Part shown: piece after piece, positions 16,567 to 25,043 of the stretch
How positions within the stretch are numbered: position 1 is the first letter of the stretch
Layout of the letters: every line of letters starts with the position of its first letter
From: Micavibrio_C sp965231165
Lineage (GTDB): Bacteria; Pseudomonadota; Alphaproteobacteria; Micavibrionales; Micavibrionaceae
Length of the DNA: 64,000 nucleotides
Reading direction: 5' to 3'
NCBI GenBank assembly: GCA_965231165.1
Contig: OZ246421.1
Span: 248,001-312,000 of the forward strand
Position numbers and translations under genes: made by a program
Notes under the pieces: model-generated
Told to the model about the DNA's origin: nothing
The model's database searches: none
The model's input: the letters and a program-made list of their open reading frames with translations, nothing else

Positions 16567-17460
16567 CTAAAGGCCATAGCGGCCCCAGTGGGCGCGGGCT
16601 TCCAAGGATTCGATGGCGGATTCGATCAATTCGTCACCGATTCCGCTGATATCGGCCTGTGCCAGCGGGTAGGGCAGGGAAAACAGGCGTTTTTCAGCGC
16701 TGATATCGACGAATTTAACGCGGTCGCCGAATTTTTCGGTCATAAAACCATACATGTCCTTGATTCCGTCGATCAGCCCCAGTTCAAGGGCGGGCTGCGC
16801 CGTCCAGACGCGGCCTTCGAAGATATTGCGGTCTCCAGCCTTCAGCATGTGGCTGCGACGTTCGCGTACCCAATCGATGAAGGCGTTGTGAATGTCTTTC
16901 TGCAGGGCCTGCAGTTTTTCGACGTCTTCAGCCTTCTCCGGCAGGAACGGGTCGAGCATGGATTTTTCGCGTCCGGAAGTGTGCAGGCGGCGTTTGATAT
17001 TGTGCTGGCTGATAAAATCCTCAAGACCGAAGCCTGCGGAAATAACACCGATAGAACCGACGATGGAAACGGTCTGCGCATAAATTTCATCAGCCGCGCA
17101 AGCGAGCCAGTAGCCACCGGAAGCGGCGACGTCCTCGACAAAGGCATAGACCGGGATGGATTTGTCTTCGGAGAGCTGGCGGATGTGATTGGCGATCAGC
17201 GATGATTGTCCGGCAGCGCCGCCCGGTGAGTTGATCGCCAGCGCGACGGCGACGACACCCGGTTTTTCAAAAGCTTTTTCGATCAGTGGAGCTAGGCGGG
17301 CATAGCTCAGGGCATGGCGGCGGGTTGTGTCCGCGATGACGCCGGACAGGCGAATGACGGCTACTTTGGGGCGGTCTTCGAAATGCTTGCCGATAAACGG
17401 CAGGCCTTGCATCAGGCTACGGAATTTTTTGAGTGTTTCTGCGTCTTTTTCTTCTGTCAT
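16567..17460 (-). CDS. S49-family signal peptide peptidase-like protease (short SppA/SohB type)
   Basis: A 297-residue serine protease of family S49. It shows the oxyanion region INSPGGAAGQ, the nucleophile S114 in AASGGYW and the general base K166 in GREKSMLDPF, so both catalytic residues are present in one chain, as expected for the short form that assembles as an oligomer. No clear N-terminal membrane anchor is seen (the first hydrophobic stretch FRSLMQGLPFIG is weak), which resembles alphaproteobacterial homologues that may act at the membrane surface on cleaved signal peptides. A second, long SppA is encoded at 55842-57719. It ends 24 nt before the permease start. Confidence 0.9.
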   Translation of the reverse strand: MTEEKDAETLKKFRSLMQGLPFIGKHFEDRPKVAVIRLSGVIADTTRRHALSYARLAPLIEKAFEKPGVVAVALAINSPGGAAGQSSLIANHIRQLSEDKSIPVYAFVEDVAASGGYWLACAADEIYAQTVSIVGSIGVISAGFGLEDFISQHNIKRRLHTSGREKSMLDPFLPEKAEDVEKLQALQKDIHNAFIDWVRERRSHMLKAGDRNIFEGRVWTAQPALELGLIDGIKDMYGFMTEKFGDRVKFVDISAEKRLFSLPYPLAQADISGIGDELIESAIESLEARAHWGRYGL

Positions 17461-17488
17461 GATGTTCCGACTCTGCCTGATCTGGTTG

Positions 17489-18217
17489 CTAAGTCAAGGG
17501 CTGCATATCGCGCAGAATGCCATCGGTTTCGGCGGTATAGCCGCCTTCGTCCCGGTGCAAAATCAGACCGGGATGCAGGGTACAGGGGGTCTGGCGGTCC
17601 TTGCGGGCGCGGATGACCACCCGTTTGGCGGCTTCGCCCGCATGGGGCCAGAGGGGAATGATTTCAACCGCGCCGAAGCGGCGGCCCAGTCCCTGAATGA
17701 TATCATCGGTCATGCTGGCCTGATGGATCATGGTCAGGCTGCCGCCGGAGCGCAGATTTTTGAACCCGGCATCGATCCAGTCTTTGACCGATATCGCTTC
17801 ATCCTGATGGCCGAGTGCCTGCGCGCGTATATCATCGGGCGAGGGGGTATGTGCGCCCGCTTCAAAATAGGGCGGGTTGCATATCACATGGTCGAACGGC
17901 GTCTCGGCTTTATAATCGCGGATGTCGGACTGGACAAAGGCGGCAAGGCCTTCGGCATTGTTGAGCGCGATATTCTGTTGCGCGCGCGTGGCATATTCCG
18001 GCTGGCGTTCCACGCCCGTTATGCGGCAGCCCGTGCGTTTGAACAGACAGAAAGATGCGCCGCCGACACCCGCACCCATGTCCAGCACATGGTCGCCTTC
18101 CTTGGCCGGGCAGGCAGCGGCCAGCATCACGCTATCGAGCGAGGTGCGAAAACCTTTGGGCGGTTGCAGCAGCCGTACGCGTTTATTGAGGACAAATATT
18201 TCTTCTGATTCGGACAT
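17489..18217 (-). CDS. TrmN6-like tRNA adenine-N6 methyltransferase
   Basis: A 242-residue SAM-dependent methyltransferase related to tRNA1(Val) (adenine37-N6) methyltransferase. The Rossmann SAM site is VLDMGAGVGGASFCLF, the adenine-binding catalytic motif is NPPYF, and the N-terminus FRTSLDSVMLAAA is typical of this group. The ATG at 18217 has AAGGGGATT upstream; the frame extends to 18280 but would overlap the ispB start. It is divergent from ispB (61 nt between starts). Substrate assignment to a particular tRNA is by family only. Confidence 0.85.
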   Translation of the reverse strand: MSESEEIFVLNKRVRLLQPPKGFRTSLDSVMLAAACPAKEGDHVLDMGAGVGGASFCLFKRTGCRITGVERQPEYATRAQQNIALNNAEGLAAFVQSDIRDYKAETPFDHVICNPPYFEAGAHTPSPDDIRAQALGHQDEAISVKDWIDAGFKNLRSGGSLTMIHQASMTDDIIQGLGRRFGAVEIIPLWPHAGEAAKRVVIRARKDRQTPCTLHPGLILHRDEGGYTAETDGILRDMQPLT

Positions 18218-18241
18218 AATCCCCTTTATAAGGGATAAAAC

Positions 18242-18270
18242 TTGCGCTTTCCAAGCCTTTCGGCTAATTC
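18242..18270 (+). promoter_or_regulatory. Candidate ispB promoter for a leaderless transcript
   Basis: TTGCGC (18242-18247) and TAATTC (18265-18270) are spaced by 17 nt; the ATG of the polyprenyl synthase lies 8 nt further on. No Shine-Dalgarno is visible, so transcription probably starts at or next to the start codon. Confidence 0.45.
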
Positions 18271-18278
18271 TTAACGCC

Positions 18279-19298
18279 ATGCAGGGACATCCAGCACAGC
18301 AACCGAAACATCACGATTCCAGCCAGCCGCTGGAACGGATGGCGCATCTTCTCAATGATGATATGAAGAAGGTCAACGACCTGATCCTGCATCACATGAA
18401 ATCAGAAGTGCCGATGATTCCGCAATTGGCGGGTTACCTGATTGCGTCAGGGGGCAAACGTATCCGCCCGTTGCTGACACTGGCGGCGACCCGTATTTAT
18501 GACGCCGATACCACGCGCCCTTATGCGCTCGCCGGGGCGGTTGAATTTATCCATACCGCTACCCTTCTCCATGATGATGTCGTTGATGACAGTGTTGAGC
18601 GCCGGGGCAATCCGTCGGCCAATGTCGTCTATGGCAATCAGGCCAGCGTACTGGTGGGGGATTTCCTGTTTTCGCGCGCGTTCCAGCTGATGGTGGCTGA
18701 TGGTTCTCTCGATGCCTTGCGCATTCTTTCCGATGCTTCGGCGGTGATCGCGGAAGGTGAAGTGCTGCAATTATCCTTTGCGAACGACCTGACGCTGACG
18801 CTTGAGCAGTATGAAAAGATTATCGCCTGTAAGACGGCGGAATTGTTCGCGGCGGCTTGTGAGATTGGTCCGGTGCTGGCCGGGCAGGACAAAGAGGCCG
18901 CGCAGATGATGCGTGAATACGGATTCAATCTCGGCATGGCGTTCCAGATTGCCGATGACGTGCTGGATTATACGGCGGACCAGGAAAAACTGGGCAAGAC
19001 CGTGGGCGATGATTTCCGCGAGGGCAAACTGACCGCGCCGGTGATTTATGCGCTGATCGACGCCGACGAAGGCGAGCAGGCGTTCTGGCAACGCACGATG
19101 GAAGACCGCATCCAGCGCGAGGAAGACATGCCGCGCGCGCTCGAAATCCTCAAGAAACGAAAATCATTTAACAAGGGTCTGGATCTGGCGCGTGGCTATG
19201 CCAAAAAAGCGCAGGATAATCTGAAAGCGGCACCGAAGGGTGAGTTGCGTGATCTGCTTTCGGAACTGGCTACTTTCAGTGTTGAGCGGGCTTATTAG
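18279..19298 (+). CDS. ispB: Long-chain polyprenyl (octaprenyl/decaprenyl) diphosphate synthase
   Basis: Elongates farnesyl diphosphate with isopentenyl diphosphate to make the side chain of ubiquinone. The 339-residue product has GGKRIRPLL, the first aspartate-rich motif LLHDDVVDDS, the second QIADDVLDY, and the small residues upstream of the first motif (FIHTATL) that allow long products. The start ATG at 18279 was chosen because the longer frame would run through the divergent methyltransferase gene. Chain length cannot be read from sequence. It works with ispA and dxs, encoded near 60 kb. The gene is followed by a palindromic repeat and tRNA-Pro. Confidence 0.93.
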   Translation: MQGHPAQQPKHHDSSQPLERMAHLLNDDMKKVNDLILHHMKSEVPMIPQLAGYLIASGGKRIRPLLTLAATRIYDADTTRPYALAGAVEFIHTATLLHDDVVDDSVERRGNPSANVVYGNQASVLVGDFLFSRAFQLMVADGSLDALRILSDASAVIAEGEVLQLSFANDLTLTLEQYEKIIACKTAELFAAACEIGPVLAGQDKEAAQMMREYGFNLGMAFQIADDVLDYTADQEKLGKTVGDDFREGKLTAPVIYALIDADEGEQAFWQRTMEDRIQREEDMPRALEILKKRKSFNKGLDLARGYAKKAQDNLKAAPKGELRDLLSELATFSVERAY

Positions 19299-19311
19299 TC
19301 ATCACCTGTTT

Positions 19312-19387
19312 CGTCATCCCGAGCGAAGCCGAGGGATCTTTTCAGGTGGATAGCGGGACAGGTCCCTCGGCTTCGCTCGGGATGACG
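19312..19387. repeat. Palindromic repeat with perfect 24-bp arms
   Basis: GTCATCCCGAGCGAAGCCGA... (19313-19336) pairs exactly with its complement at 19363-19386, around a 26-nt loop; the flanking C/G (19312/19387) also pair. The edges GTCATCC/GGATGAC are shared with the other dispersed palindromes in this window. It may also end ispB transcription, although no T-run follows. Confidence 0.9.
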
Positions 19388-19488
19388 ATAAGGGTTAAGG
19401 GACTGAAATCCCCCCGTTTTTTCCTATCATCGCAGAATTTTCTTTACAAAATCCGGGAATTTTATATGTTGCTGCCCTGATCAGACAT

Positions 19489-19565
<77 letters not shown>

Positions 19566-19568
19566 TTT

Positions 19569-19604
19569 AAAAAAAGACGCGCCCCTTGGGGTGCGTCTTT
19601 TTTT
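19569..19604 (+). terminator. Intrinsic terminator after tRNA-Pro
   Basis: The A-tract and GACGCGCCCC pair with GGGGTGCGTC around a TT turn, followed by a run of seven T. It is a symmetric, probably bidirectional terminator directly behind the tRNA. Confidence 0.9.
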
Positions 19605-19684
19605 AATGATTGTGGTTGGGTTTGAACCTTGGTTCAGCCCGCAGCGAAGCGAAGGGCCGCCGAAGGGCTATGCCCTGAGGCAAT

Positions 19685-19703
19685 TCCTCTTGCCCCGACC
19701 ATT
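19685..19703 (+). repeat. Duplicated 3' end of tRNA-Pro (possible attachment-site relic)
   Basis: Nineteen bases (TCCTCTTGCCCCGACCATT) are identical to 19549-19567, which cover the 3' part of the T arm, the acceptor strand, the CCA and two flanking bases of tRNA-Pro. Such 3'-end copies are left by integrases that use tRNA genes as target sites. Only about 117 nt separate the copies and no integrase is nearby, so any element has been lost or lies elsewhere. Confidence 0.7.
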
Positions 19704-19715
19704 CTTTTCTCTTAT

Positions 19716-19946
19716 TCAGCCGTTTTTTTGCTTCATAATTTCGTGACAAAGAGCCTCGCTGTCACCAACTGTTCCGGTTTCTATACACTCCTGAATTTCA
19801 CGGAAATTGTCAGCTTTTCCATGAGATAGCCATACATAATAATCAAACATCAGAAATGCCCCGATAACGGTTAAAATAGATAGCAAAACCAGAAGGAAAA
19901 GAAACGTATTTGATCGCTTAGTATTTATCTTTAAGATTTTTGGCAT
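19716..19946 (-). CDS. Small single-pass membrane protein, unknown
   Basis: A 76-residue protein: basic N-terminus (PKILKINTKRSN), one membrane helix (FLFLLVLLSILTVIGAFLMF) and an acidic C-terminal part with two cysteines (IQECIETG, EALCHEIM). It begins 16 nt inside the 3' end of the kynureninase gene and is probably translationally coupled to it; no separate Shine-Dalgarno is seen. The tRNA-derived repeat lies just beyond its stop codon. It could have a role with the kynurenine genes, but no family is recognised. Confidence 0.6.
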   Translation of the reverse strand: MPKILKINTKRSNTFLFLLVLLSILTVIGAFLMFDYYVWLSHGKADNFREIQECIETGTVGDSEALCHEIMKQKNG

Positions 19947-21112
19947 TGCTTAGCATTCGTGCTGTTATTTCTCCATCCCAGCCTTCTCACCAGTTCATCG
20001 ACATCGCCCTTATCCTGATAAATCCCAAAACCGAAGCGCAGGCGGGTGGTGCGGTGGTCGGTTAGGATTTTGGTTTGGGCGAGGGATTGGCAGAGTGTCG
20101 CGGCGTCCGGGGTGTCGAAGGTGAGGAAGTGGCCGCGCTGGGGGGTGTTGACGGGGGTTATCAATCTTCCCGGTTTTTTGGCGAGATGTTCTAAGAAATA
20201 ATCCTGCAGCGCTATCACATGGGCGTGGATATCGGCAACAGTGATGTTTTCACGCGCCAGCATATCCATCACAGCGCGCATGCGGTAAAGGCCGGAAGGA
20301 TCAAACGTCGCGCCCCAGAAACGGAAGCCATCGGTGGCGTAGGGCACAATGCCGCTTTGCGCGGATTCCAGTGCGCCCATGTCGGCGAACCAGCCGGTAT
20401 CGCGCGGGCGCGGGGCGTAGCCAGCGGGGCAGTGCATGAAGCAGCAACCCTCGCCGGACATGGCGTATTTATAACCTCCGGCGATATAGAAAGCGCGGTC
20501 GTGCAGGGCGGAGAGGTTTGTGGGCAGCGCCATGAAGCCGTGATAACCGTCGATAACGATCAAGGTTTTTTCATCCGGCACGGCGGCGACGATCTCGCGC
20601 AGGTCGGGCACGGCGAAAGCGGAATTGAAAAACACATGGCTGAAGAACACCATGTCATATGCACCGGAAGCGGCTTCGCGCATACGCTTGGGGAAGGTTT
20701 TGAGCGGGTCGGTATTAATGCGGGTGACTTGCGCAAGCCCGTCTTCCTCCAGCCGTCTGATCTGGCGGTCGAAGCTGTGGAATTCGCTGTCGGTGGTGAG
20801 GATGCGCGGGCGTTCGGGCAGGCCGGAAATCAGCCGCATCACAAATTCATGGGTGTTGGGTGCGAAGGCGATGGTCGCGGGGTCGGGCAGATTTAGCGTA
20901 CGGGCGATATGTGATTGTACGCCGGGAATGATTTCGGCGAAAATCTTCCCCCACTTGCGGTCGGAGAGGGCAGCGCTATCGCACCAGTATTGCGCTTGCG
21001 CGGCTTCCGAACAATCGGGCCAGAGATGGTGGCTGTGGGCGCTGACATGTAAATAATCGCCTTGCGCGGCGAGAGATTTTGCAAACAGGTGTTTGTAGTC
21101 GCGCGCGGTCAT
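19931..21112 (-). CDS. kynU: Kynureninase-like PLP enzyme
   Basis: A 393-residue fold-type-I PLP enzyme of the aminotransferase class V/kynureninase group. Motifs: AHSHHLWPD near the start, APNTHEFVMRL, the PLP-ring aspartate region IDGYHGF, and the Schiff-base lysine in AGGYKYAMSGEGCCF. It would cleave kynurenine to anthranilate and alanine. The assignment is strengthened by its four-nt ATGA overlap with the tryptophan 2,3-dioxygenase gene upstream. Kynurenine formamidase and kynurenine monooxygenase are not present in the window, so the step between the two enzymes must be encoded elsewhere. Another class V reaction cannot be excluded. Confidence 0.82.
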   Translation of the reverse strand: MTARDYKHLFAKSLAAQGDYLHVSAHSHHLWPDCSEAAQAQYWCDSAALSDRKWGKIFAEIIPGVQSHIARTLNLPDPATIAFAPNTHEFVMRLISGLPERPRILTTDSEFHSFDRQIRRLEEDGLAQVTRINTDPLKTFPKRMREAASGAYDMVFFSHVFFNSAFAVPDLREIVAAVPDEKTLIVIDGYHGFMALPTNLSALHDRAFYIAGGYKYAMSGEGCCFMHCPAGYAPRPRDTGWFADMGALESAQSGIVPYATDGFRFWGATFDPSGLYRMRAVMDMLARENITVADIHAHVIALQDYFLEHLAKKPGRLITPVNTPQRGHFLTFDTPDAATLCQSLAQTKILTDHRTTRLRFGFGIYQDKGDVDELVRRLGWRNNSTNAKQCQKS

Positions 21113-22206
21113 GTCGTCCCGGTGGCGTAACGATAGCCCATGTCGCGCGATACGGACTCAGGCAGTTTGGGCAGCGCATGCGCGGGGATCAGGTAGGTCG
21201 AAAGCGCGAACAGGTCGGTGAAGATGCGGTGTTTGTCGAGCGTTTCCATCAGATAGCCATAGCCTGACGAGCCGCCCGTGCCCATGCTCATCCCCATCAT
21301 ACGCTGCACCATCAGCGCGTGGCGGTAACGCCAGCGGGCGATCAGTTCGTCAATATCCATCACCAGCCCGAGCAGTCGCGCCGGGCTTTGCAACACGGGT
21401 TCATCGCGGTAGATGGTGATGAACAACGCCGATTGCAGCGCCTTCCATGACATGCGCCAGAGTTTTTCCTCCTGCGCCTTGCCGTGCAGGGCGGGGTCGA
21501 AAATGCCCTCGAATTTGCGGCGGCCTTTGGCGATGGCGGCGCGTTCGGTTTCCAGCGCTTCGCCGGAAAGGGTTTGTGTGGCCATTTGTTCCTTGGTATC
21601 GAGCATAGTGTGGACGGCTTTCTTATAGCTGTCCCAGAATTTATAATCGGCGCGGTCAACGAACGGCGTACGCGCCAGCCATTGGTCGAGGCGTTCGAAT
21701 AAAGAGGGCTGGCTTTCGGCGTCGGCGATGGCGCGGCGGCTGTGGTTCTCCAGATCGCGGTCGAAGGCGCCGTGGAAGACAGGAATGCGCGTATCGCGCG
21801 GCAGGCCGAGGCGCGTTTCAATCAGGCGGAATTGCAAACTCTGGAAACCCGAAGCGGTGCGCAGCGATTCACGGAAATCGATAAAGCCCTGCGGCGTCAT
21901 GGTTTCGAGGATATCAATCTGGCTGACCAAAATCTTCCAGATGCTGACGATGCGCTCCAGATGCGCGATGATCGGCTGCATGTCGCGGTCATCGACGATG
22001 GCACCCGACAGGCGCTTTTGAATATCGTCGAGTTCAAACAAAGTCTGCTTGAACCACAGCTCATAGGTCTGGTGGAAGATAATAAACAGCGTTTCATCAT
22101 GCGCGGGCGCGGTTTTATCATTCCCGCTCCACGGTGCCTGCGCGTCGAGCAATTTGCCCAGTTGCAGATAACGCCCATACTGATCCCAGCCATTTTCTTT
22201 TGTCAT
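21109..22206 (-). CDS. kynA: Tryptophan 2,3-dioxygenase
   Basis: Haem enzyme that opens the indole ring of tryptophan to N-formylkynurenine. The 365-residue product has HQTYELWFKQTLFELD, ESLRTASGFQSLQFR, and the haem-ligand histidine in WRYRHALMVQRMMG followed by the flexible substrate loop GTGGSSGYGYL. It is longer than the common ~280-residue bacterial form and close in length and motifs to the animal-type enzyme. The stop overlaps the kynU start (ATGA). The first gene of a three-gene minus-strand run (kynA, kynU, small membrane protein). Confidence 0.95.
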   Translation of the reverse strand: MTKENGWDQYGRYLQLGKLLDAQAPWSGNDKTAPAHDETLFIIFHQTYELWFKQTLFELDDIQKRLSGAIVDDRDMQPIIAHLERIVSIWKILVSQIDILETMTPQGFIDFRESLRTASGFQSLQFRLIETRLGLPRDTRIPVFHGAFDRDLENHSRRAIADAESQPSLFERLDQWLARTPFVDRADYKFWDSYKKAVHTMLDTKEQMATQTLSGEALETERAAIAKGRRKFEGIFDPALHGKAQEEKLWRMSWKALQSALFITIYRDEPVLQSPARLLGLVMDIDELIARWRYRHALMVQRMMGMSMGTGGSSGYGYLMETLDKHRIFTDLFALSTYLIPAHALPKLPESVSRDMGYRYATGTT

Positions 22207-22278
22207 GTGGTTGAGATTATGGGGTTAGAGGGGAGGTGGCAAGGGGTGGGGTTATGGCGATGCACAAGAGGATGGATG

Positions 22279-22307
22279 TTGACTGTATATGTGGATGATT
22301 CTCTTAT
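22279..22307 (+). promoter_or_regulatory. Candidate promoter of the AT-rich membrane gene
   Basis: TTGACT (22279-22284) and TCTTAT (22302-22307) are 17 nt apart, 66 nt before the ATG at 22373. The -10 box matches the consensus at four of six positions. A CAAAAACA/TGTTTTTTG hairpin lies just downstream. Confidence 0.35.
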
Positions 22308-22372
22308 TCAAAAACAATGTTTTTTGATATTATTACGTAAGTAAGATCACTCTTTTATTGATAGTTAGAAAA

Positions 22373-23398
22373 ATGTTTCAGTCTGCCAAGGCTTTTATAG
22401 ATGCTTTTGATATAGGAAATAGCGATAGCTATTTCGATCCCGTTGAGCTGACTGATACCAAATTTGGATTTTCTGTTAAAAGAAAATACCCCGAGAGTAT
22501 TTCGTATAAGCCAGCTTATAAGCCCGATGGTCAACCTGATAATGTTGCTGTGATTTGGGTTGTTTTGCGTGAAAATATGGTAGCGAATGACGGTAGGCAG
22601 CCACTGACACTACGTATTGCTAATTACAAACTTTCTTCAAGACTCTTTTCTGATTTTGATGAAAATGATCAGAATACACCAACTAAGGAGTCTATATTAG
22701 CTAGCGAAAAGACACCGCAGCCAGCAGAGTTAGAAAACTCTAAGGATTTTTATTACGATCCAGTAGCTAATCGTTTGGTTAATAAAAGGGGGCAATTGAT
22801 TAATGGCGCGAGTATTCTGGATGAAATATTTCAAGAGCATTGTGATACTGTTCATCCGGCAAAAGGGTTGGAGCTTAAATTTAAGCGTCAAGTTTTAGGG
22901 GGGCTTGATGGATTTTTTATTTTTTTAATTTGGTTACAGAAAATTCTCTTAGAAGAAATTTTTTGTTATAAACTTGGTTATAAGGAAGGCTACAGCCTGC
23001 CTGTATCGCTCACTCTCTATAAATTTACTGATATTAAAAAAACAGAGGGTGAGGTATTTGAATTTTTCGAATGGAAAGCTCATAAGCCTACTATAGTGAT
23101 TTTCTGTACTTTGGTTGTTCTATTATATATTGGGTCTTATTTTGATTTGTGGAATTTAAAATATTTGGAGAGTATTGATGATAATAATTTTCTGATATTG
23201 GTTCATGTGATATGTGCAGTTTTCGTTTTAGAGACTTTACCAGTAAGGGTGCTCTTTCCTTTGCTTAACCAAACTATAAAGTTTAGGGCACGGCTTAAAT
23301 TTTCAAAGTTAAACCCATTCACCTATAAGTATTGGTTTTTGCCGCTTGTAATTATTGTTATGGCTGGGCTTTTAATCTTAATTTTTCCTAATCTGTAA
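22373..23398 (+). CDS. Membrane protein of unknown function, probably acquired
   Basis: A 341-residue protein: a soluble N-terminal region of about 170 residues, then a hydrophobic segment (GGLDGFFIFLIWLQKILL), a soluble stretch, and three membrane helices near the C-terminus (IVIFCTLVVLLYIGSYF; FLILVHVICAVFVLE; LPLVIIVMAGLLILIF). Codon and base use are strongly AT-rich, unlike the kynA and glycyl-tRNA synthetase genes on either side, and it runs opposite to both, which suggests transfer. The ATG is at 22373; TTG at 22358 is an alternative. No family is recognised. Confidence 0.75.
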   Translation: MFQSAKAFIDAFDIGNSDSYFDPVELTDTKFGFSVKRKYPESISYKPAYKPDGQPDNVAVIWVVLRENMVANDGRQPLTLRIANYKLSSRLFSDFDENDQNTPTKESILASEKTPQPAELENSKDFYYDPVANRLVNKRGQLINGASILDEIFQEHCDTVHPAKGLELKFKRQVLGGLDGFFIFLIWLQKILLEEIFCYKLGYKEGYSLPVSLTLYKFTDIKKTEGEVFEFFEWKAHKPTIVIFCTLVVLLYIGSYFDLWNLKYLESIDDNNFLILVHVICAVFVLETLPVRVLFPLLNQTIKFRARLKFSKLNPFTYKYWFLPLVIIVMAGLLILIFPNL

Positions 23399-23411
23399 TT
23401 GGGTTCGTTTA

Positions 23412-24968
23412 TTAACCACGCCCCGTCGCCAGCAGCATATTTTTCTGCATGTACTCCACCACGTTATCCATGCTGATGCGGTCTTGTTTCATCGTGTTGC
23501 GGTGGCGGACGGTGAGGGTTTTGTCTTGTACGGTCTGGTCATCGATCGTGAAGCAGAACGGGGTGCCGATTTCGTCCTGGCGGGCGTAGCGTTTGCCGAT
23601 GTTTTGCTTGATGTCGAGGTCGATATTGAAATGCTCGCGCACTTCCATATAGAGCTTGGTCGCCAGCACCGGGTGTTCGTCTTTCGCGGTGAGCGGCAGG
23701 ATGGCGGCTTTCTTTGGCGCCACGGACGGGTGGAAATCGAGATAGACGCCTGACGGGCGGCTGGGGTCGGGGGTGTAGGCTTCGGTCAGCAGCGCCAGCA
23801 CGCCACGGGTGAGGCCCGCCGCCGGTTCGATCACGTGCGGGGTGAATTTCTCTTGAGTCACCGGGTCCATATATTCCAGTTTGGTGCCTGAATGTTCCTG
23901 ATGCGCTTTGAGGTCGAAGTCGCAGCGGTGGGCAATGCCTTCCAACTCGCCGAAATCGGGCGCGGTGAACGGGAAGCGGTATTCGATGTCGGCGGTGCCG
24001 AGGCCTTCCTTGGCGTAGTGCGAAAGCTCGTCTTTGTCGTGGTCGCGCATGCGCAGATTGTCGGAGCGCAGGCCGATGGCGCGCCAGAATTTCTGACGCT
24101 CGTTAAACCAGAAGTCCCGCCAGATTTTGACTTCGTTCGGGTGGCAGAACCATTCCATTTCCATCTGCTCGAATTCACGGCTGCGGAAGATGAAGTTGCG
24201 CGGGTTGACCTCGTTACGGAACGCTTTGCCGATCTGGGCGATGCCGAAGGGCACACGCACACGGCTTGAATCCACCACGTTTTTGAAATTGAGGAAGATG
24301 CCCTGCGCGGTTTCCGGGCGCAGATAGGCCTTGTTTTCTTCGCCGCCTGTCGCGCCGATATAGGTATGGAACATCAGGTTGAATTGTTTGGGCTCGGTCA
24401 GGGTGCCGACATTTTTGGTGTCGGGGCCGATGACGTGCGCGAATTCAGCGGCCGGGATATCGACCAGCTTGTGCACTTCGTAGTCGGCGGCTTTGCCACG
24501 GCCGACTTTTTTGATGCGCTTTTCAATCTCGTCGGCTTCGGTGTTTTCCATGATGGCGAGCCACGGGCCGTCACCGGATTTGGGTTTATAGACCAGCAAA
24601 TGGTCGGCGCGGTAACGCAGCTTGGTTTCGCGGCAATCGACCATCGGGTCGGAGAAGCCGCCGACATGGCCGGAGGCGACCCATGCCTTGGGGTTTTGGA
24701 TGATGGAGCTATCAAGGCCGACGATATCGACGGGCTGACCGTCCGGGCCGATAGGGGGGGTGAGCACCATGTGCTTCCACCACAGGTCGCGGAGGTTGTT
24801 TTTCAGCTCGACGCCGAGCGGGCCGTAATCCCAGAAGCCATTAAGGCCGCCATAGATGTCGGACGCCGGGAAAATGAAGCCACGGCGCTTGCACAGGGCG
24901 ACAATGTCCTTCATGTCTTTGGTGGCGGTTTCAGGGGCGGCGTTGTCGGCCTTGAGGGCTTGCGTCAT
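23412..24968 (-). CDS. Glycyl-tRNA synthetase, single-chain (alpha2) type
   Basis: A class II aminoacyl-tRNA synthetase of 518 residues that charges tRNA-Gly. It shows FIFPASDIYGGLNGFWDYGP at the start, motif 2 in FRNEVNPRNFIFRSREFEQM with EMEWF, motif 3 GLTRGVLALL, and a C-terminal anticodon-binding domain (KKAAILPLTAKDEHP, GKRYARQDEIGTPFCFT, VTVRHRNT-like end). This is the homodimeric form found in eukaryotes, archaea and many Gram-positives. Most alphaproteobacteria carry the unrelated two-subunit GlyQ/GlyS enzyme instead. The extended N-terminus before DMKDIVAL is poorly conserved. Confidence 0.93.
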   Translation of the reverse strand: MTQALKADNAAPETATKDMKDIVALCKRRGFIFPASDIYGGLNGFWDYGPLGVELKNNLRDLWWKHMVLTPPIGPDGQPVDIVGLDSSIIQNPKAWVASGHVGGFSDPMVDCRETKLRYRADHLLVYKPKSGDGPWLAIMENTEADEIEKRIKKVGRGKAADYEVHKLVDIPAAEFAHVIGPDTKNVGTLTEPKQFNLMFHTYIGATGGEENKAYLRPETAQGIFLNFKNVVDSSRVRVPFGIAQIGKAFRNEVNPRNFIFRSREFEQMEMEWFCHPNEVKIWRDFWFNERQKFWRAIGLRSDNLRMRDHDKDELSHYAKEGLGTADIEYRFPFTAPDFGELEGIAHRCDFDLKAHQEHSGTKLEYMDPVTQEKFTPHVIEPAAGLTRGVLALLTEAYTPDPSRPSGVYLDFHPSVAPKKAAILPLTAKDEHPVLATKLYMEVREHFNIDLDIKQNIGKRYARQDEIGTPFCFTIDDQTVQDKTLTVRHRNTMKQDRISMDNVVEYMQKNMLLATGRG

Positions 24969-25043
24969 GGTGTACCTTCCGGGATTGAAATAGTCCCGGA
25001 AGATTATGGTTTTTCAGGATTTTTGGGAAGGGAAAAGTAGCCC

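Noticed and set aside
19569..19703. Integrated prophage or island at tRNA-Pro
   Set aside because: Only about 117 nt lie between the tRNA and the 3'-end copy and no integrase is present; retained only as a relic.
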